From Variovorax paradoxus NBRC 15149 (GTDB taxonomy: Bacteria > Pseudomonadota > Gammaproteobacteria > Burkholderiales > Burkholderiaceae_C), in NCBI RefSeq assembly GCF_001591365.1, contig NZ_BCUT01000007.1, positions 186,001 to 250,000 on the forward strand: a stretch of DNA of 64,000 nt, read 5' to 3'. This document shows, one piece after another, positions 45,782 to 54,487 of this stretch. A program made the position numbers and the translations under genes. The number at the start of each line of letters is the position of its first letter. Positions within the stretch are counted from its first letter, which is position 1. The notes beneath the pieces are model-generated. The model was given only the letters and a program-made list of their open reading frames with translations, was not told the DNA's origin and made no database searches.

Positions 45782-46993
45782 ATGCAACGCCGAGAACTGC
45801 TCAAGCTCATGGCCGCCGTTCCGTTCGCGGGCGCCTCCGGCCGGTTGATGGCCGCGCCCGCGGCCGAAGGCGCCAAGCTGCTGGTCGTGTTCCTGCGCGG
45901 CGCGTACGACTGCGCCAGCCTGCTCGTGCCCACGGGCAGCGACTTCTACTACGCCTCGCGCCCCAACATCGCCATCGCCCGGCCTGGCATGCCCGGCGGC
46001 GCGCTGCCGCTGGACGGCAGCTGGGGCCTGCACCCCGCGCTGGCACAAAGCCTGATGCCGATGTTCGAGCAGAAGCAGGCCTCCTTCATCGCCTTCGCCG
46101 GCACCGACGACCTCACGCGCAGCCACTTCGAGACGCAGGACTCGATCGAGCTGGGCCAGGCGCTCGACAAGCGCCGCGACTACGGCTCGGGCTTTCTCAA
46201 CCGCCTGGCCTCCGTGCTCGGTGCCGGGCCGCTGGCCGGCGTGTCGCCCATGGCGTTCACCAACCAGCTGCCGATCGCGATGCGCGGCAGCGCCAAGGCC
46301 GCCAACATGGCGCTCGCGGGCAGCGCGCGTCCCTCGATCGATGCGCGCCAGAGCGAGGTGATTTCGGCGATGTACCGCAACACGGCGCTGGCACAGCCGG
46401 TGGCCGAGGGCTTTCAGGTGCGTGACGAAGTGGTGCGCGCCATGCAGGCCGAGATGGACGCAGCCAGCCGCAACGCCATGACGGCCAAGGGCTTCGAACT
46501 CGTCGCGCGCCGCATGGCGCGGCTCATGCGCGAGCGCTTCGACCTCGGCTTTGTCGACGTCGGCGGCTGGGACACGCATGTGGGGCAGGGTGGCGCCACC
46601 GGCTACCTTGCCAACCGCTTCGAGGAGCTGGGCCGTGGCGTGGCCGGGTTCGCAGAGGAGATGGGCGACGACGCCTGGCGCCAGACCGTGGTCGTGGTCA
46701 TCAGCGAGTTCGGCCGCACCTTCCGCGAGAACGGCAACCGCGGCACCGACCACGGGCACGGCAGCGTGTACTGGGTGCTCGGCGGCGGACTCTCGGCGCA
46801 GGCCGGCGGGCGCGTCGTGGGCGAGCAGCAGGAAGTGGCGCAGGCCACGCTGTTCCAGAACCGCGACTACCCGGTGCTCAACGAATACCGCGCGGTGTTC
46901 GGCGGGCTGTTCAGGCGCATGTACGGCCTTTCGCCGGCACAGCTTGCGCGGGTGTTCGACGGGGTGGCGCCGAAGGATCTGCAACTGGTCTAG
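45782..46993 (+). CDS. DUF1501-family exported protein
   Basis: A 403-residue protein. The ATG at 45782 stands after AAGGA (45768-45772); earlier ATGs at 45758 and 45761 are possible. The N-terminus MQRRELLKLMAAVPFAGASG is a twin-arginine-like export signal. The body belongs to the alkaline-phosphatase-like superfamily: VVFLRGAYDCASLLVPTGS, FVDVGGWDTHVGQGG, VVVISEFGRTFRENGNRGTD. Metal-binding Asp and His residues of the fold appear in the last two. It forms a two-gene unit with the DUF1800 protein. Confidence 0.88.
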   Translation: MQRRELLKLMAAVPFAGASGRLMAAPAAEGAKLLVVFLRGAYDCASLLVPTGSDFYYASRPNIAIARPGMPGGALPLDGSWGLHPALAQSLMPMFEQKQASFIAFAGTDDLTRSHFETQDSIELGQALDKRRDYGSGFLNRLASVLGAGPLAGVSPMAFTNQLPIAMRGSAKAANMALAGSARPSIDARQSEVISAMYRNTALAQPVAEGFQVRDEVVRAMQAEMDAASRNAMTAKGFELVARRMARLMRERFDLGFVDVGGWDTHVGQGGATGYLANRFEELGRGVAGFAEEMGDDAWRQTVVVVISEFGRTFRENGNRGTDHGHGSVYWVLGGGLSAQAGGRVVGEQQEVAQATLFQNRDYPVLNEYRAVFGGLFRRMYGLSPAQLARVFDGVAPKDLQLV

Positions 46994-47036
46994 CTGTCCC
47001 GCGCACCGGCGTTCAAGAGCCGCCGAGAATCGGTGC

Positions 47037-47783
47037 ATGCCCCATGCCGTCTCCCTCCTTCGCGCCGCGCGCCTGGCGCGCAGCGCCAAACCCTTTCTCG
47101 CCCGTGGCGGCTTCAAGCGCGAGCGCTGCGCGGGCTGCCGCCTGGTGCCCAGCCATTGCATGTGCGCCGTGCGTCCTTCGGTGGCAACGCGCGCGGGGGT
47201 GTGCCTGCTCATGGCCGACATCGAGCCGCTCAAGCCCACCAACACCGGATGGCTGGTCGCCGACGTGGTGGCCGATACTTTCGCCTTCGGCTGGGCCCGC
47301 ACCGAAACCGATCCCGCGCTGCTGGCGCTGCTGGACGATCCGCAATGGCAGCCCTACGTGGTGTTCCCGGGGCAATATGCGGCGCCCGAGCGCGTGGTCC
47401 TGGCCGTTCCGGCGCCTGGAACGGACGGCAGTGGCAGCGCGAAACGCCCGCTCTTCATCCTGTTCGACGCGACATGGGCCGAGGCACGCAAGATGTTCCG
47501 CAGAAGCCCTTATCTCGACCGGCTGCCGGTGCTGAGCCTGCAGCCGGAGCGGATCACGCAATACAGGCTGCGCAACTCCGGCCGCGACGACCACTTCTGC
47601 ACCAGCGAGGTGGCCGCGATGTGCATGAGCCTGGCGGGCGAGCCTGTTGCCGAAGAGACGCTGGATGCCTACCTTGCGGTGTTCACGCACCACTATCTGC
47701 ATGCGAAGAACCAGCAGCCCATTGCCTGGGACGATGCGGCGCATCGGCGGCTGCGCGAGGTGGCCGGCCCGCGGCCGTCATGA
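47037..47783 (+). CDS. DTW-domain tRNA-uridine aminocarboxypropyltransferase
   Basis: A 248-residue DTW/YfiP-family protein. The signature is FDATWAEARKMFRRSPYL, and an N-terminal cysteine cluster CAGCRLVPSHCMCAV may bind zinc. Family members (TapT in E. coli) transfer the 3-amino-3-carboxypropyl group from S-adenosylmethionine to uridine 47 of tRNA. The ATG at 47037 is the first plausible start after the previous gene. Its last six bases, TCATGA, hold its own stop and the stop of the convergent dehydrogenase. Confidence 0.87.
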   Translation: MPHAVSLLRAARLARSAKPFLARGGFKRERCAGCRLVPSHCMCAVRPSVATRAGVCLLMADIEPLKPTNTGWLVADVVADTFAFGWARTETDPALLALLDDPQWQPYVVFPGQYAAPERVVLAVPAPGTDGSGSAKRPLFILFDATWAEARKMFRRSPYLDRLPVLSLQPERITQYRLRNSGRDDHFCTSEVAAMCMSLAGEPVAEETLDAYLAVFTHHYLHAKNQQPIAWDDAAHRRLREVAGPRPS

Positions 47784-48701
47784 CTTCGTGGCGACTTCGT
47801 AGGCTGTTGTCACGGCAGAGTCGTCTTGCGCACCAAGTCCCCGCGCCGCGGTGCCGAGGAAGGCAAGGTATGCAGCATGTGCGAGCGCGGCAGGAAATCG
47901 CGATTCGCGCGTCGCGTCGAGCACCAGGGACATGTCCTTGACGAAGATATCGACGGCCGACGTAATGTCGTCGAACTTGCCCGCGATCATCCTGGGGCCC
48001 CGGTCCGCGAGCATCCAGGACCCGGCCGCTCCGCTGCAGAGAATCTCCAGCGTGAGATCCAGCGGCAGCCCCTGGCGCCTTGCGAGTGCGAGCGCTTCTC
48101 CCGCCGCAGCCAGATGGACGCCGCAGAGCAGTTGGTTGAGAATTTTCATCTGCGCACCGCAGCCAGCCGCGCCCAGGTAGTGCACGCGGGTGCCGAAGGT
48201 CTCGAGCACAGGACGCGCAAGCTCGAAGGCCTCGCGCTTTCCGGAACCCATGATTGTCAGTTGTCCGTGTTCCGCGCCGACGGCGCCCCCCGTGACCGGC
48301 GCATCGACCAGCCAGATCGAGTGCTGCGCCAGCCGCCTGTCAAGGGCACGAACATAGCCTGGATCCATGGTGCTGCAAGTGATGAACACGGTTCCGGCCG
48401 CCAGCTTCCCGACCAGGCCGTTGTCGCCAAAGAGCACGGTTTCCGTCTGCTGCGAATTGACGACTAAGCACACCACGACGCTGACCTGGCCGGCCATTTC
48501 GGCAAGCGAGCTGGCTGGAACGCCGCCTTGCGCTTGCAGCCACTCGAGTGCTTCGGGACGCACGTCGCAACCCACCACGTCGAAGCCCTTTGCAATCAGG
48601 TTGCCGACGGCGCCGCGGCCCATCGCGCCCAGCCCGATGAACCCCACCTTCTTCCTGGCAGTCATGCCTATGCAGGGGGGCTGTTCGGCCGCCGGGCTCA
48701 T
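47778..48701 (-). CDS. 3-Hydroxyisobutyrate-dehydrogenase-family oxidoreductase
   Basis: A 307-residue NAD(P) enzyme. The cofactor motif is VGFIGLGAMGRGAVGNL, the substrate strand VDAPVTGGAVGAEHGQLTIM and the catalytic lysine region GCGAQMKILNQLLCGVH. The ATG at 48701 overlaps the transketolase stop (ATGA) and follows AAGGGG; a GTG lies at 48707. It is the last gene of the six-gene TRAP/transketolase operon. Relatives act on 3-hydroxyisobutyrate, tartronate semialdehyde or L-threonate, so a small hydroxy acid is likely. Confidence 0.85.
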   Translation of the reverse strand: MSPAAEQPPCIGMTARKKVGFIGLGAMGRGAVGNLIAKGFDVVGCDVRPEALEWLQAQGGVPASSLAEMAGQVSVVVCLVVNSQQTETVLFGDNGLVGKLAAGTVFITCSTMDPGYVRALDRRLAQHSIWLVDAPVTGGAVGAEHGQLTIMGSGKREAFELARPVLETFGTRVHYLGAAGCGAQMKILNQLLCGVHLAAAGEALALARRQGLPLDLTLEILCSGAAGSWMLADRGPRMIAGKFDDITSAVDIFVKDMSLVLDATRESRFPAALAHAAYLAFLGTAARGLGAQDDSAVTTAYEVATKS

Positions 48702-49696
48702 ACCCACCCCTTGATCTGCCGGCTCATCATCTGCGCCGAGATGCCATAGCGGTCATGCAGTGTCGGCAGGGCGCCCGCGTCGAGGAACGCATCGGGCAAG
48801 CCGATCTGGCGATAGGCCGTCGAGATTCCCGAGCGCATCAGGAGGCCCGCCACCGCCTCGCCAAGGCCGCCGATCACCGAATGGTTCTCCGCCACCACGA
48901 CCAGCCGGCCCAGCCGCCGGACCTCGGCAAGGATCGTCGCCTCATCCAGCGGCTTGATCGTGGGCACGTGCAGCACGGCAATATCGACGCCGTCATTCCT
49001 GAGTTGCTCGGCGACCTCGAGCGAGCGCATCGTCATGAAGCCGCTGGCGATCACCAGTACGCTTTTTCCGTCACGAATCAGCTTGGCCTTGCCGAGTTCG
49101 AACTTGTAGTCGTACTCGTCCAATACGCGCGGCACATTGCCGCGCGGCAACCGCATATAGACGGGGCCCTGATGGTCGGCCATCTGAGGTACGGCCTGCT
49201 CGATATCGAGCGCGTCGCAAGGGTCGATGATCGTCAGGCCCGGGATGCCGCGCATCAATGCCAGGTCTTCGGTGGCCTGGTGGCTCGGTCCATAGCCGGT
49301 GGTTAGCCCCGGCAGCGCGCAGCACATCTTGACGTTGAGGTTCTCTTCCGCAATCACCTGATGCACGAAGTCGTAGGCCCGGCGGGTGCCGAAGACGGCG
49401 TACGTCGTCGCAAAGGGAATGAATCCTTCCTTGGCCATGCCTCCCGCGGCCGCCATCAGCAACTGCTCGGCCATGCCCATCTGGAAGAACCGCTCGGGAT
49501 ACTCCTTCGCGAACAGGTGCAGGTCGGTGTACTTGGCAAGGTCGGCCGTCATCCCGACGATCTCCGGACGGCTGCGGCCCAACTCGACCAGGGCTTTGCC
49601 GAACGGCGCCGCTGTCACGCGCTGGCCTTCGCTGGCGATGGAGGCGATCATCGCGGAGGTCGTGAGCCTCGGCTTCTTTTCGGTGGTGGTACTCAT
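48698..49696 (-). CDS. Transketolase-like protein, C-terminal (pyrimidine/C) subunit
   Basis: A 332-residue protein equal to the pyrimidine-binding and C-terminal domains of transketolase. MTADLAKYTDLHLFAKEYPE, FQMGMAEQLLMAAAGGMAKE (catalytic Glu in the GMAEQ motif) and TTGYGPSHQATEDLALMRGI are diagnostic. It pairs with the thiamine-diphosphate-binding half encoded just before it, whose stop overlaps this start (TGATG). A naturally split transketolase of this type acts on special ketose or sulfo-sugar substrates in known cases. Confidence 0.9.
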   Translation of the reverse strand: MSTTTEKKPRLTTSAMIASIASEGQRVTAAPFGKALVELGRSRPEIVGMTADLAKYTDLHLFAKEYPERFFQMGMAEQLLMAAAGGMAKEGFIPFATTYAVFGTRRAYDFVHQVIAEENLNVKMCCALPGLTTGYGPSHQATEDLALMRGIPGLTIIDPCDALDIEQAVPQMADHQGPVYMRLPRGNVPRVLDEYDYKFELGKAKLIRDGKSVLVIASGFMTMRSLEVAEQLRNDGVDIAVLHVPTIKPLDEATILAEVRRLGRLVVVAENHSVIGGLGEAVAGLLMRSGISTAYRQIGLPDAFLDAGALPTLHDRYGISAQMMSRQIKGWV

Positions 49697-50535
49697 CACA
49701 GGGCTCCTTCGGATTGCGCGCTGTCGACATGGGCGATGGCTTGCTGCCATTCCGGCGGGTCGACGCGGATGAAATGGTTCTTGTCCCGCGTCTCGAGGAA
49801 GGGGACGCCCCGTCCCATCAATGTGTCGAACAAGATGACGCGCGGCTTTTCTTCCTTCAGTGCGCGCGCGGCATCGAAGGCAGCCATGACGGCCGGCAGG
49901 TCGTTGCCATCGACGCGCTGCACGTGCCAGCCGAACGCTTCCCATTTGGCGGCGAGCGGCTCGAAGCCCATGATCTTTCCGGACGGGCCATCGGCCTGCT
50001 GGTTGTTGATATCGACCAGGCAGATCAGATTCGGCAGGCGGTGGTGCGCGGCGCCCATCGCAGCCTCCCAGGTCGATCCCTCGTCCAGTTCTCCGTCCGA
50101 CATCGAGTTGTAGACGAAGGCCGGGTTGTTCTTCAGACGCAGCCCCAGCGCCATGCCGACGGCAATCGGGAGGCCTTGCCCGAGCGAGCCGCCGGACATT
50201 TCCATGCCCGGCGTGTAGGTGGCCATGCCGGACATCGGCAGCCGGCTGTCGTCGCTGCCATAGGTTTCGAGCTCTTCCTCGGGAATGATCCCGGCCTCGA
50301 TCAGTGCGGCGTAGAAGGCAATCGCATAGTGGCCGTGGGACAGGAGGAAGCGGTCGCGGCCTTCCCACTTCGGCTCCTCGGGCCTGAACGCCAGTGCGTG
50401 CTTGTAGGCCACTGCGAGGACGTCGGCCCACCCGAGCGCCTGGCCGATATAGCCCTGTCCTTGCACTTCGCCCATGCGCAGTGCGTAGGCGCGAATGCGG
50501 CGGGCGCTTTGTCGAAGCGTCGATAAGTCAGACAT
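49696..50535 (-). CDS. Transketolase-like protein, N-terminal (ThDP-binding) subunit
   Basis: A 279-residue protein equal to the N-terminal thiamine diphosphate-binding domain. FLLSHGHYAIAFYAALIEAG, GMEMSGGSLGQGLPIAVGMA and SDGELDEGSTWEAAMGAAHH, which leads to the NLICLVDINNQQADGP segment, give the metal and cofactor site (GDGE-like SDGELDEG...N). It is one of two separate halves, not a frameshifted gene, since each has its own start and complete domain boundaries. It follows the TRAP permease gene by 76 bases. Confidence 0.9.
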   Translation of the reverse strand: MSDLSTLRQSARRIRAYALRMGEVQGQGYIGQALGWADVLAVAYKHALAFRPEEPKWEGRDRFLLSHGHYAIAFYAALIEAGIIPEEELETYGSDDSRLPMSGMATYTPGMEMSGGSLGQGLPIAVGMALGLRLKNNPAFVYNSMSDGELDEGSTWEAAMGAAHHRLPNLICLVDINNQQADGPSGKIMGFEPLAAKWEAFGWHVQRVDGNDLPAVMAAFDAARALKEEKPRVILFDTLMGRGVPFLETRDKNHFIRVDPPEWQQAIAHVDSAQSEGAL

Positions 50536-50611
50536 GGAAATCTCCTGGAAAAAGTGTGTAGAAAAGGTGGGGCGCGGCGATCGCCAGAGGCGGCCCGGGC
50601 GGCCTGGCATG

Positions 50612-52501
50612 TCAGAGGAATCCGATCGAGATCCAGGGAATCGCAGCCACGGCCACCGTTCCGATGAACAAGGCGACCATGTAGCCGACGATGGGCTTCA
50701 TGCCCTCGTTCGGATGGATCCGGCTGATGGCGCAGGCCGCGTAGTACCCGACGCCGAACGGCGGTGCGAAGAGGCCGATGCCCATCGCGAGGGTCACGAC
50801 CATCGCGTAGTGCACTTCGTGGATACCGACCTGGCGCGCAATGGGAAACAGCAGAGGACCCAACAGCACGATGGCCGGGATGCCCTCCAGCACCGATCCG
50901 AGAATGATGAAGGCAACAACCGATACCGCCATGAAGGTGATGGCGCCGCCTGGCAGCGCCTTCATCGTGTCCGCCAGCGCGCTCGAGAATCCCGATTGGG
51001 TCAGGGCCCAGGCCATGCCGGTGGCAGCACCGATGATGAACAGGATCGAGCCGGAAAGCGACGCGGTGCTGACCAGCATCGGGTAGATGCGCTTCCAGTC
51101 GAACTGGCGGTACACAAGAAGTCCGGCGATCACCGCGTAGACGATGCCGATGGTCGACACTTCCGTCGCCGTTGCGACGCCCTCGACCACCGCTGCGCGG
51201 ATGACGACGGGCAGCGCAAGGGCAGGGATCGAGATCAGGAACGACCTGGCGATCTCGCGGCCGCTCGCCTTGCGCACGCCCGACAGGTCCTCGCCCCGAT
51301 AGCGCCACCACACGAGTGCGGCCAAGGTCGCGCCGACCACCACTCCGGGCAGCAGGCCGCCCGTGAAGAGGGCCGCAATCGAGACACCCGTCGCGGAACC
51401 GATCGTGATCAGCACCAGCGAGGGCGGGATCGTTTCGGTTTGCGCGCCGGTTGCGGAGAGCAATGCGACCAGATCGCCGGGCTTCGCGCCCCGCTTGCGC
51501 ATCTCGGGGAAGAGTGCCGGTGCCACGGCCGCCATGTCGGCAGCCTTGGATCCCGAGATGCCGGAGACTAGATACATCGCGCCGATCAGCACATAAGAGA
51601 GCCCGCCGCGCACGTGCCCCAGCAGGCTGCCCAGGAAGCTGACCATGGCGCGCGCGATCCCGGTCATCTCGATGAGCAGGCCGAGCAGCACGAACAGCGG
51701 AACCGCGAGCAGGATGAGATGGCTCATGCCTTCGTCCATCCGGCCCACGACCACCACCGTTGGCGTGCTGGTCGTCAGCGCGATGTAGCCAAAGGTCGCC
51801 AGTCCGAACGAGAACGCGATCGGCAGGCCCAGCAGCACCATGGCACCCACGCCGAACACGAAGAAGAGGAGGAGATTCCAGTTGCCCAGCGGCACCAGCA
51901 GGGGTCCGGCCAGTGCCATTCCTCCAATGACCACGGCGACCAGGCCCAGCGCCAGGCCCGCATCCTTCCATCGGCCGATGCGCAGGATCTGGATGACGCC
52001 GACCAGCAACATCAGTCCGAGGCCGACCGGCAGCGCCGATGCCCGCCAGGAGTTGGGGATGCCCATGGCCGGCGTCGTGACGAAGACCTCGTCCTGCGCG
52101 AATTCGTAGGCGGGGTGAACCACAAATGCGAGGAAGGCAATGGCCGCAGCGATGGCGATCAGGTCCAGGAAGGCCCGCTTGCTCGAATCGAGCTTGCCCA
52201 CGATCGCCGTCATGCGCATGTGCTCGCCGCGCTGGAACGCAACGATCGATCCGAGCATCGCCAGCCAGAGGAAGAGGATCGAAGCCAGTTCGTCAGACCA
52301 CACCAGAGGTTCGTGGAACACGTAGCGGCTGGTCACGCCGGCAAGAAGCACGACGACCTCGGCCAGCACCAGCAGCGCGGCCGGAATTTCGACCAGCATG
52401 GCCAGAGCCTTGTTCAAGGTCTCGAGCCATGCGAGCGGCCCGCGCCGGCATGGCGCAGCCATGGTCCCGGCGGCGCCGGGCTCGTCACTAGAGATGTTCA
52501 T
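50612..52501 (-). CDS. Fused TRAP transporter permease (DctQM)
   Basis: A 629-residue inner-membrane protein. Residues 1-180 are DctQ-like (VTSRYVFHEPLVWSDELASI, RGEHMRMTAIVGKL); the remainder is DctM-like (AVPLFVLLGLLIEMTGIARA, GAQTETIPPSLVLITIGSA, MGIGLFAPPFGVGYYAACAI). About 16 hydrophobic segments are visible. Together with the DctP protein encoded before it, it imports the operon's substrate. The separate DctQ and DctM at 31892-33739 belong to a different system. Confidence 0.92.
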   Translation of the reverse strand: MNISSDEPGAAGTMAAPCRRGPLAWLETLNKALAMLVEIPAALLVLAEVVVLLAGVTSRYVFHEPLVWSDELASILFLWLAMLGSIVAFQRGEHMRMTAIVGKLDSSKRAFLDLIAIAAAIAFLAFVVHPAYEFAQDEVFVTTPAMGIPNSWRASALPVGLGLMLLVGVIQILRIGRWKDAGLALGLVAVVIGGMALAGPLLVPLGNWNLLLFFVFGVGAMVLLGLPIAFSFGLATFGYIALTTSTPTVVVVGRMDEGMSHLILLAVPLFVLLGLLIEMTGIARAMVSFLGSLLGHVRGGLSYVLIGAMYLVSGISGSKAADMAAVAPALFPEMRKRGAKPGDLVALLSATGAQTETIPPSLVLITIGSATGVSIAALFTGGLLPGVVVGATLAALVWWRYRGEDLSGVRKASGREIARSFLISIPALALPVVIRAAVVEGVATATEVSTIGIVYAVIAGLLVYRQFDWKRIYPMLVSTASLSGSILFIIGAATGMAWALTQSGFSSALADTMKALPGGAITFMAVSVVAFIILGSVLEGIPAIVLLGPLLFPIARQVGIHEVHYAMVVTLAMGIGLFAPPFGVGYYAACAISRIHPNEGMKPIVGYMVALFIGTVAVAAIPWISIGFL

Positions 52502-52539
52502 GGTTTTCTTTCACGCGGCGGACGGCGGACGGCGGTCGA

Positions 52540-53571
52540 TCAGCCGAGCTTGCCGGAGACTTTCTCCAGGAGATCCCATGGTGCAGCGCCGTACTTCGAC
52601 TTCCATTCGCCGTAGAAGCCCGTGCTCGCCAGCTTGTTGCGGAAGTCTTCCTGCTGCACGTCGATGAAGCCGACGCCCTTGGCCTTGAGGTCGGACACCA
52701 GGCTGCTGCTGAGCTTGGCAACGTCGGCCCGCTGATCGATGGCGGACTTGTCGATCTCTCGCGTGATGACCTGCTGGACGTCGGGCGGCAGCTTCTGGAA
52801 TGCGCGCTTGTTGCCAAGCACCCAGTAGCCGTCCCAGACATGGCCGGTCAGGCTGCAGGTCTTCTGGACTTCGTAGAGCCGCGCGGTCGAGATGATGGCG
52901 AGCGGATTCTCCTGGCCTTCCACCACCTTGGTCTGCAAGGCGGTGTAGACCTCGTTGAAGTTGATCGGCGATGGAGCGGCGTCCAGCGCCTTGAACAGGG
53001 AGGTCAGCGGAGGTGCGGGAGGCACCCGCACCTTGAAGCCCTTCAGGTCGGCTGCGGACTTGATCTCGCGCCCGGACGATGTGACGTGGCGGAATCCGTT
53101 GTCCCAGATCCGCGAGACGGTGAAGATGGGTGTCTTCGCGATCTCGGCTCGAATGTGGTTGCCCAGGTCGCCGTCCATCGCCTTCCAGACGTCGTCGTAG
53201 CCCTTGAAGGCAAAGCCTACGCTCGTGATGCCCGAGACAGGCACGAAGGTCGACAGGATCAGCGACGAGAGATTGAAGAACTCGACCGAGCCGTTTCGTA
53301 CTTGCGCCAGCAGGTCCGTGTCGCTGCCCAATTGGTTGGCCGGGAAGAGCTTGATGTTGACCCGGCCCGAGGTGGCTTCCCGGATGCGGTCATGCGCTTC
53401 CTTGGCGCGCAAGTTGACCGGGTGGGTCGGATCCTGTCCGGTGGCGTACTTGAGTTCGAACTCGGCAGCATCCGCGCGGCGCGTGACGATCGAAAACAGG
53501 GGCAGCGCTGCGCCTGCGGCCAGCAGTTGCCGGCGTTTGAGTTTCGCAGGGGTGGGCTTGGGCTCGGTCAT
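52540..53571 (-). CDS. TRAP transporter substrate-binding protein (DctP)
   Basis: A 343-residue periplasmic protein. The signal region includes KRRQLLAAGAALPLF, a twin-arginine-like motif, with cleavage after ADAAE. DctP hallmarks are FPANQLGSDTDLLAQVRNGS, the arginine-containing WDNGFRHVTSSGREIKSAAD and FNEVYTALQTKVVEGQENP. It binds the imported substrate; the overall pattern is that of organic or sugar acid binders. Confidence 0.9.
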   Translation of the reverse strand: MTEPKPTPAKLKRRQLLAAGAALPLFSIVTRRADAAEFELKYATGQDPTHPVNLRAKEAHDRIREATSGRVNIKLFPANQLGSDTDLLAQVRNGSVEFFNLSSLILSTFVPVSGITSVGFAFKGYDDVWKAMDGDLGNHIRAEIAKTPIFTVSRIWDNGFRHVTSSGREIKSAADLKGFKVRVPPAPPLTSLFKALDAAPSPINFNEVYTALQTKVVEGQENPLAIISTARLYEVQKTCSLTGHVWDGYWVLGNKRAFQKLPPDVQQVITREIDKSAIDQRADVAKLSSSLVSDLKAKGVGFIDVQQEDFRNKLASTGFYGEWKSKYGAAPWDLLEKVSGKLG

Positions 53572-53622
53572 GGTTTTTGTCTCCTGGTTGTAGAAATGAG
53601 AAGGGGTCGCCGGCTCAGGGGC

Positions 53623-54372
53623 TCAATGGATCAACATGCCGCCATTCACGTCGAGCGTGATCCCCGTGCAGTACAGCGACAGATCGCTGGCAAGGAAGAC
53701 GCAGGCGCCGGCGATGTCGTTGGCGCGGCCCAGCCGGCCGAGCGGAATGGTCTCGGCGATCTCGGCCTTTTTCTCTTCGGTGAGCTTGCCCTTGATGATG
53801 TCGGTGCCGATCAGGCCGGGCGTGATGCTGTTGATGCGGATGCCTTCGGGGCCGAACTCCCGCGCCATGGCGCGCGCCAGGCCAAGCACGCCGGCCTTTG
53901 CCGCCGAGTAATGCGGGCCACCCAGGATGCCCCCGCCGCGCTGCGCGGAGACCGACGAGATGCAGACGATCGATCCGCCGCCCTGTTGCTGCATGGAAGG
54001 CAGAACCGCCTGCGACATGTACAGCGTGCCCCGCAGGCTGACATCGAGGATGCGGTCATAGTCCGCACCGCTGATCTCGAGCGTCTTGGCCGGCTGCGTG
54101 ATGCCTGCGTTGTTGACCAGCGTGTCGATGCGGCCGAATGCCTTCAGCACAGCCGCGGCGGCGGCATCGCACGAGGCCTTGTCGGTCACGTCGGCAACGA
54201 TTCCAAGATGCTCGGGGCCGAGTTGCGCGGCCGCCGCCGCAGGAGCGGCGCGCTCCAGGTCGAGCACCGCGACACGGGCGCCATGGGCCGCCATCAGGCG
54301 CGCCGTGGCGAACCCGAGGCCGTTGATGCCGGCGCCGCCGGTAATGACGACGATCTTGTCCTTGAGCAGCAT
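53623..54372 (-). CDS. SDR-family oxidoreductase
   Basis: A 249-residue short-chain dehydrogenase with cofactor motif TGGAGINGLG, NNAG, catalytic Ser in ISSVSAQRGG and Tyr-x-x-x-Lys in HYSAAKAG. It opens the six-gene operon; its ATG at 54372 is 115 bases from the LysR start. It probably oxidises or reduces a polyol or keto-sugar taken up by the TRAP importer before the transketolase step. Confidence 0.88.
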   Translation of the reverse strand: MLLKDKIVVITGGAGINGLGFATARLMAAHGARVAVLDLERAAPAAAAAQLGPEHLGIVADVTDKASCDAAAAAVLKAFGRIDTLVNNAGITQPAKTLEISGADYDRILDVSLRGTLYMSQAVLPSMQQQGGGSIVCISSVSAQRGGGILGGPHYSAAKAGVLGLARAMAREFGPEGIRINSITPGLIGTDIIKGKLTEEKKAEIAETIPLGRLGRANDIAGACVFLASDLSLYCTGITLDVNGGMLIH

Positions 54373-54450
54373 CGATTTGTCTCCAGAGTGGTGCGGTTGG
54401 CGATGGTCGTCGGACCAAGGCATGACGACAAGCGATGTGTTTTCAGCCTA

Positions 54451-54469
54451 AGATGACGATCTGTCATCT
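54451..54469. promoter_or_regulatory. LysR-type operator, perfect inverted repeat
   Basis: AGATGAC (54451-54457) and GTCATCT (54463-54469) are exact inverted copies separated by GATCT. The site lies in the 115-base divergent gap between the SDR gene (start 54372) and the LysR gene (start 54488) and fits a LysR-type recognition box for both autoregulation and activation of the operon. Confidence 0.65.
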
Positions 54470-54487
54470 AACGACCGGGTTGACCCT

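Noticed and set aside
43883..46993. 1036-codon frame ending in the DUF1501 protein
   Set aside because: The part before about 45782 is a shadow of the DUF1800 gene; the DUF1501 protein has a clear export signal and ribosome site at 45782.
48698..50535. Transketolase gene broken by a frameshift
   Set aside because: Each half has its own start, stop and complete domain; the split occurs at the natural boundary seen in two-subunit transketolases.
47778..54372. Sulfoquinovose (sulfo-transketolase) or apiose operon
   Set aside because: A split transketolase fits, but no sugar isomerase, kinase, sulfoquinovosidase or sulfoacetaldehyde enzyme is present; kept only as an alternative.
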